7,172 nucleotides of DNA from an uncultured bacterium (GTDB lineage: Bacteria > Actinomycetota > Coriobacteriia > Coriobacteriales > Atopobiaceae), in NCBI GenBank assembly GCA_905214175.1, contig CAJMLD010000076.1, positions 1 to 7,172 on the forward strand, written 5' to 3'. Within the stretch, counting starts at the first letter, position 1; every line of letters starts with the position of its first letter. The notes beneath the pieces were generated by a model. It did no database searches, was not told where the DNA came from, and worked only from the letters and a program-made list of their open reading frames with translations. Position numbers and translations under genes: made by a program. Positions 6,341-7,172 of this stretch are shown in pieces.

Positions 6341-6361
6341 AGCCGAGCGGAAAACCGTCAA
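6333..6361 (-). promoter_or_regulatory. Probable sigma-70/SigA-type promoter for rplU-rpmA
   Basis: On the minus strand, -35 TTGACG (6361-6356; five of six consensus) and -10 TAAGAT (6338-6333; four of six, including the key A and final T) are separated by exactly 17 bp. Transcription should start near 6326, giving a leader of about 35 nt that contains the rplU ribosome binding site. This is the clearest promoter in the window. No strong terminator for the preceding gene is seen between 6479 and 6362, so read-through from upstream may add to it. Confidence 0.75.
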
Positions 6362-6479
6362 CGAAAAATCGCCTTGACCTGCAGCGCCGCAAGGGAAACT
6401 GAATCGGGTGACCGAGGTCTGGCGCTTTTCCGCACAACCTTAGTAAGTCTATCCTGCCTGGAGCCCTGTGATAGAGCAG

Positions 6480-7172
6480 CTACATTGGCTCCACAAGACT
6501 CCCATCTTCATCGACGTGCCACTGGCCAAGCCTGCACACAGAGATCGCTGGCATGGCAAGGCCCACCTCCCGTGCGGCGGCTGCGATGAGTATGGCCGGC
6601 CTGAGAGAGCCCTCCTCCGTTGAGCGGCAATCCAAGAGAAAGCCGGGCCCAACGGGCTTTTCTTGGAATGAGGCGAGCGTTCGGCCAAGGTCGACGTGCT
6701 TCTCCTTCTCCCCGCGCATATACGTAAGTACGCCATGCTCGCGCACGGCGCGGATGCCGCGAGTGATTGACTCGACGCTCGTACCGTCAATGATGTCAAC
6801 GCTCCACGTGGAGCGCGTGAGCCAGGCCTCAAGGGCGGGCAGGTCGTAGGAGACATACGAGGCGGCGACTGGCTCAAGGAGACTGGGGCTCGACTTCGAG
6901 AGCCTCTCGAGGGCATCCTCGGGTGCCACCTCCTCAGTAAGGTAAAGGTCGAAGTACGCCCCCAGCGACGCCGCACCAACGGGGAGCGCCTGCGAGAACT
7001 GCAGGCGCATGCGGCGCGCGAATCCGTTCCCAACAGCAAAGGGCAACGCCGAGCGGCGCACGCTGCGATTGATGGTGTTGATGACCTCGAGGTGCCGCAG
7101 GTGGGCGAGCCTACCGTCGTTGCGGTAGCGCACGCGCAGGCGGTCCTGGTTGCGCGTGCCGTTGGGGGGGGC
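6480..7172 (-). CDS. TIGR03936/DUF2344 radical SAM-linked protein (5' end cut by window edge)
   Basis: The frame is open from the right edge to TAG at 6480-6482, giving 230 visible residues. Near the visible N-terminus it reads RLRVRYRNDGRLAHLRHLEVINTINRSVRRSALPFAVGNGFARRMRLQFSQALPVGAAS. This fits the TIGR03936 pattern (RVRF..G.LR.LSHLD...ERA.RRA.LP...S.GF.P...). These proteins are encoded beside, or fused to, a B12-binding-type radical SAM protein (TIGR03960); their biochemical function is not established. A GTG at 7133 could initiate, but it falls inside the conserved RVRY strand and the frame continues upstream, so the true start lies beyond the window. The family often precedes rplU, sometimes with an RNase G/E gene between; none is present here. 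Family assignment is from pattern recognition and is fairly firm; function is unknown. Confidence 0.85.
   Translation of the reverse strand, partial: APPNGTRNQDRLRVRYRNDGRLAHLRHLEVINTINRSVRRSALPFAVGNGFARRMRLQFSQALPVGAASLGAYFDLYLTEEVAPEDALERLSKSSPSLLEPVAASYVSYDLPALEAWLTRSTWSVDIIDGTSVESITRGIRAVREHGVLTYMRGEKEKHVDLGRTLASFQEKPVGPGFLLDCRSTEEGSLRPAILIAAAAREVGLAMPAISVCRLGQWHVDEDGSLVEPM

Noticed and set aside
6383..6479. Intrinsic terminator after the TIGR03936 gene
   Set aside because: Only a 4-bp stem (TCGG/CCGA around 6403-6414) followed by a short mixed tract is present, too weak to call.

Overview
The window is a GC-rich, tightly packed stretch of bacterial core genome. Every supported gene lies on the minus strand, so transcription runs from the right edge to the left. 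In that direction the order is TIGR03936/DUF2344 gene (5' end cut by the window), rplU, rpmA, obgE, proB, proA, nadD, yqeK, rsfS (last few codons cut by the window). The rplU-rpmA-obgE-proB-proA-nadD-rsfS order is typical of Actinobacteria. A YqeK-type HD phosphohydrolase between nadD and rsfS, and the TIGR03936 protein beside rplU, are more typical of Firmicutes and Coriobacteriia. Together with the high GC content and an L27 without a cleavable N-terminal extension, this suggests a Coriobacteriia member (Olsenella/Atopobium/Collinsella-like). That assignment is inference from gene order and protein character only.

Layout, right to left. Positions 7172-6480 hold the 3' part of the TIGR03936 gene. 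A 189-bp gap (6479-6291) carries a good sigma-70-type promoter, TTGACG-17 bp-TAAGAT, pointing at rplU, with a small inverted repeat over its -10 box. rplU (L21) and rpmA (L27) follow, 40 bp apart. The 115-bp rpmA-obgE gap has a strong GC hairpin with a UUCG loop, then a leader with two alternative small hairpins next to a perfect AAGGAGG ribosome binding site and a GTG start. obgE and proB share one base (or four, with the GTG start). A 110-bp gap between proB and proA holds a perfect 29-bp palindrome two bases after the proB stop, plus a second small inverted repeat. proA/nadD and nadD/yqeK each overlap by four bases (ATGA), and rsfS starts 8 bp after yqeK.

The genes fall into three themes: ribosome components and maturation or silencing (L21, L27, Obg, RsfS), the first two steps of proline synthesis (ProB, ProA), and nucleotide metabolism (NadD making the NAD precursor; YqeK probably cleaving Ap4A). 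The overlaps suggest translational coupling from obgE to proB and from proA to rsfS, with the proB-proA gap as the only loose joint downstream of obgE.

I do not see a new biological system here. No transposase, CRISPR array, phage gene, toxin-antitoxin pair or RNA gene is visible. The items most worth a second look are non-coding: the 29-bp palindrome, the rpmA-obgE hairpin and leader, and the promoter-overlapping repeat at rplU.
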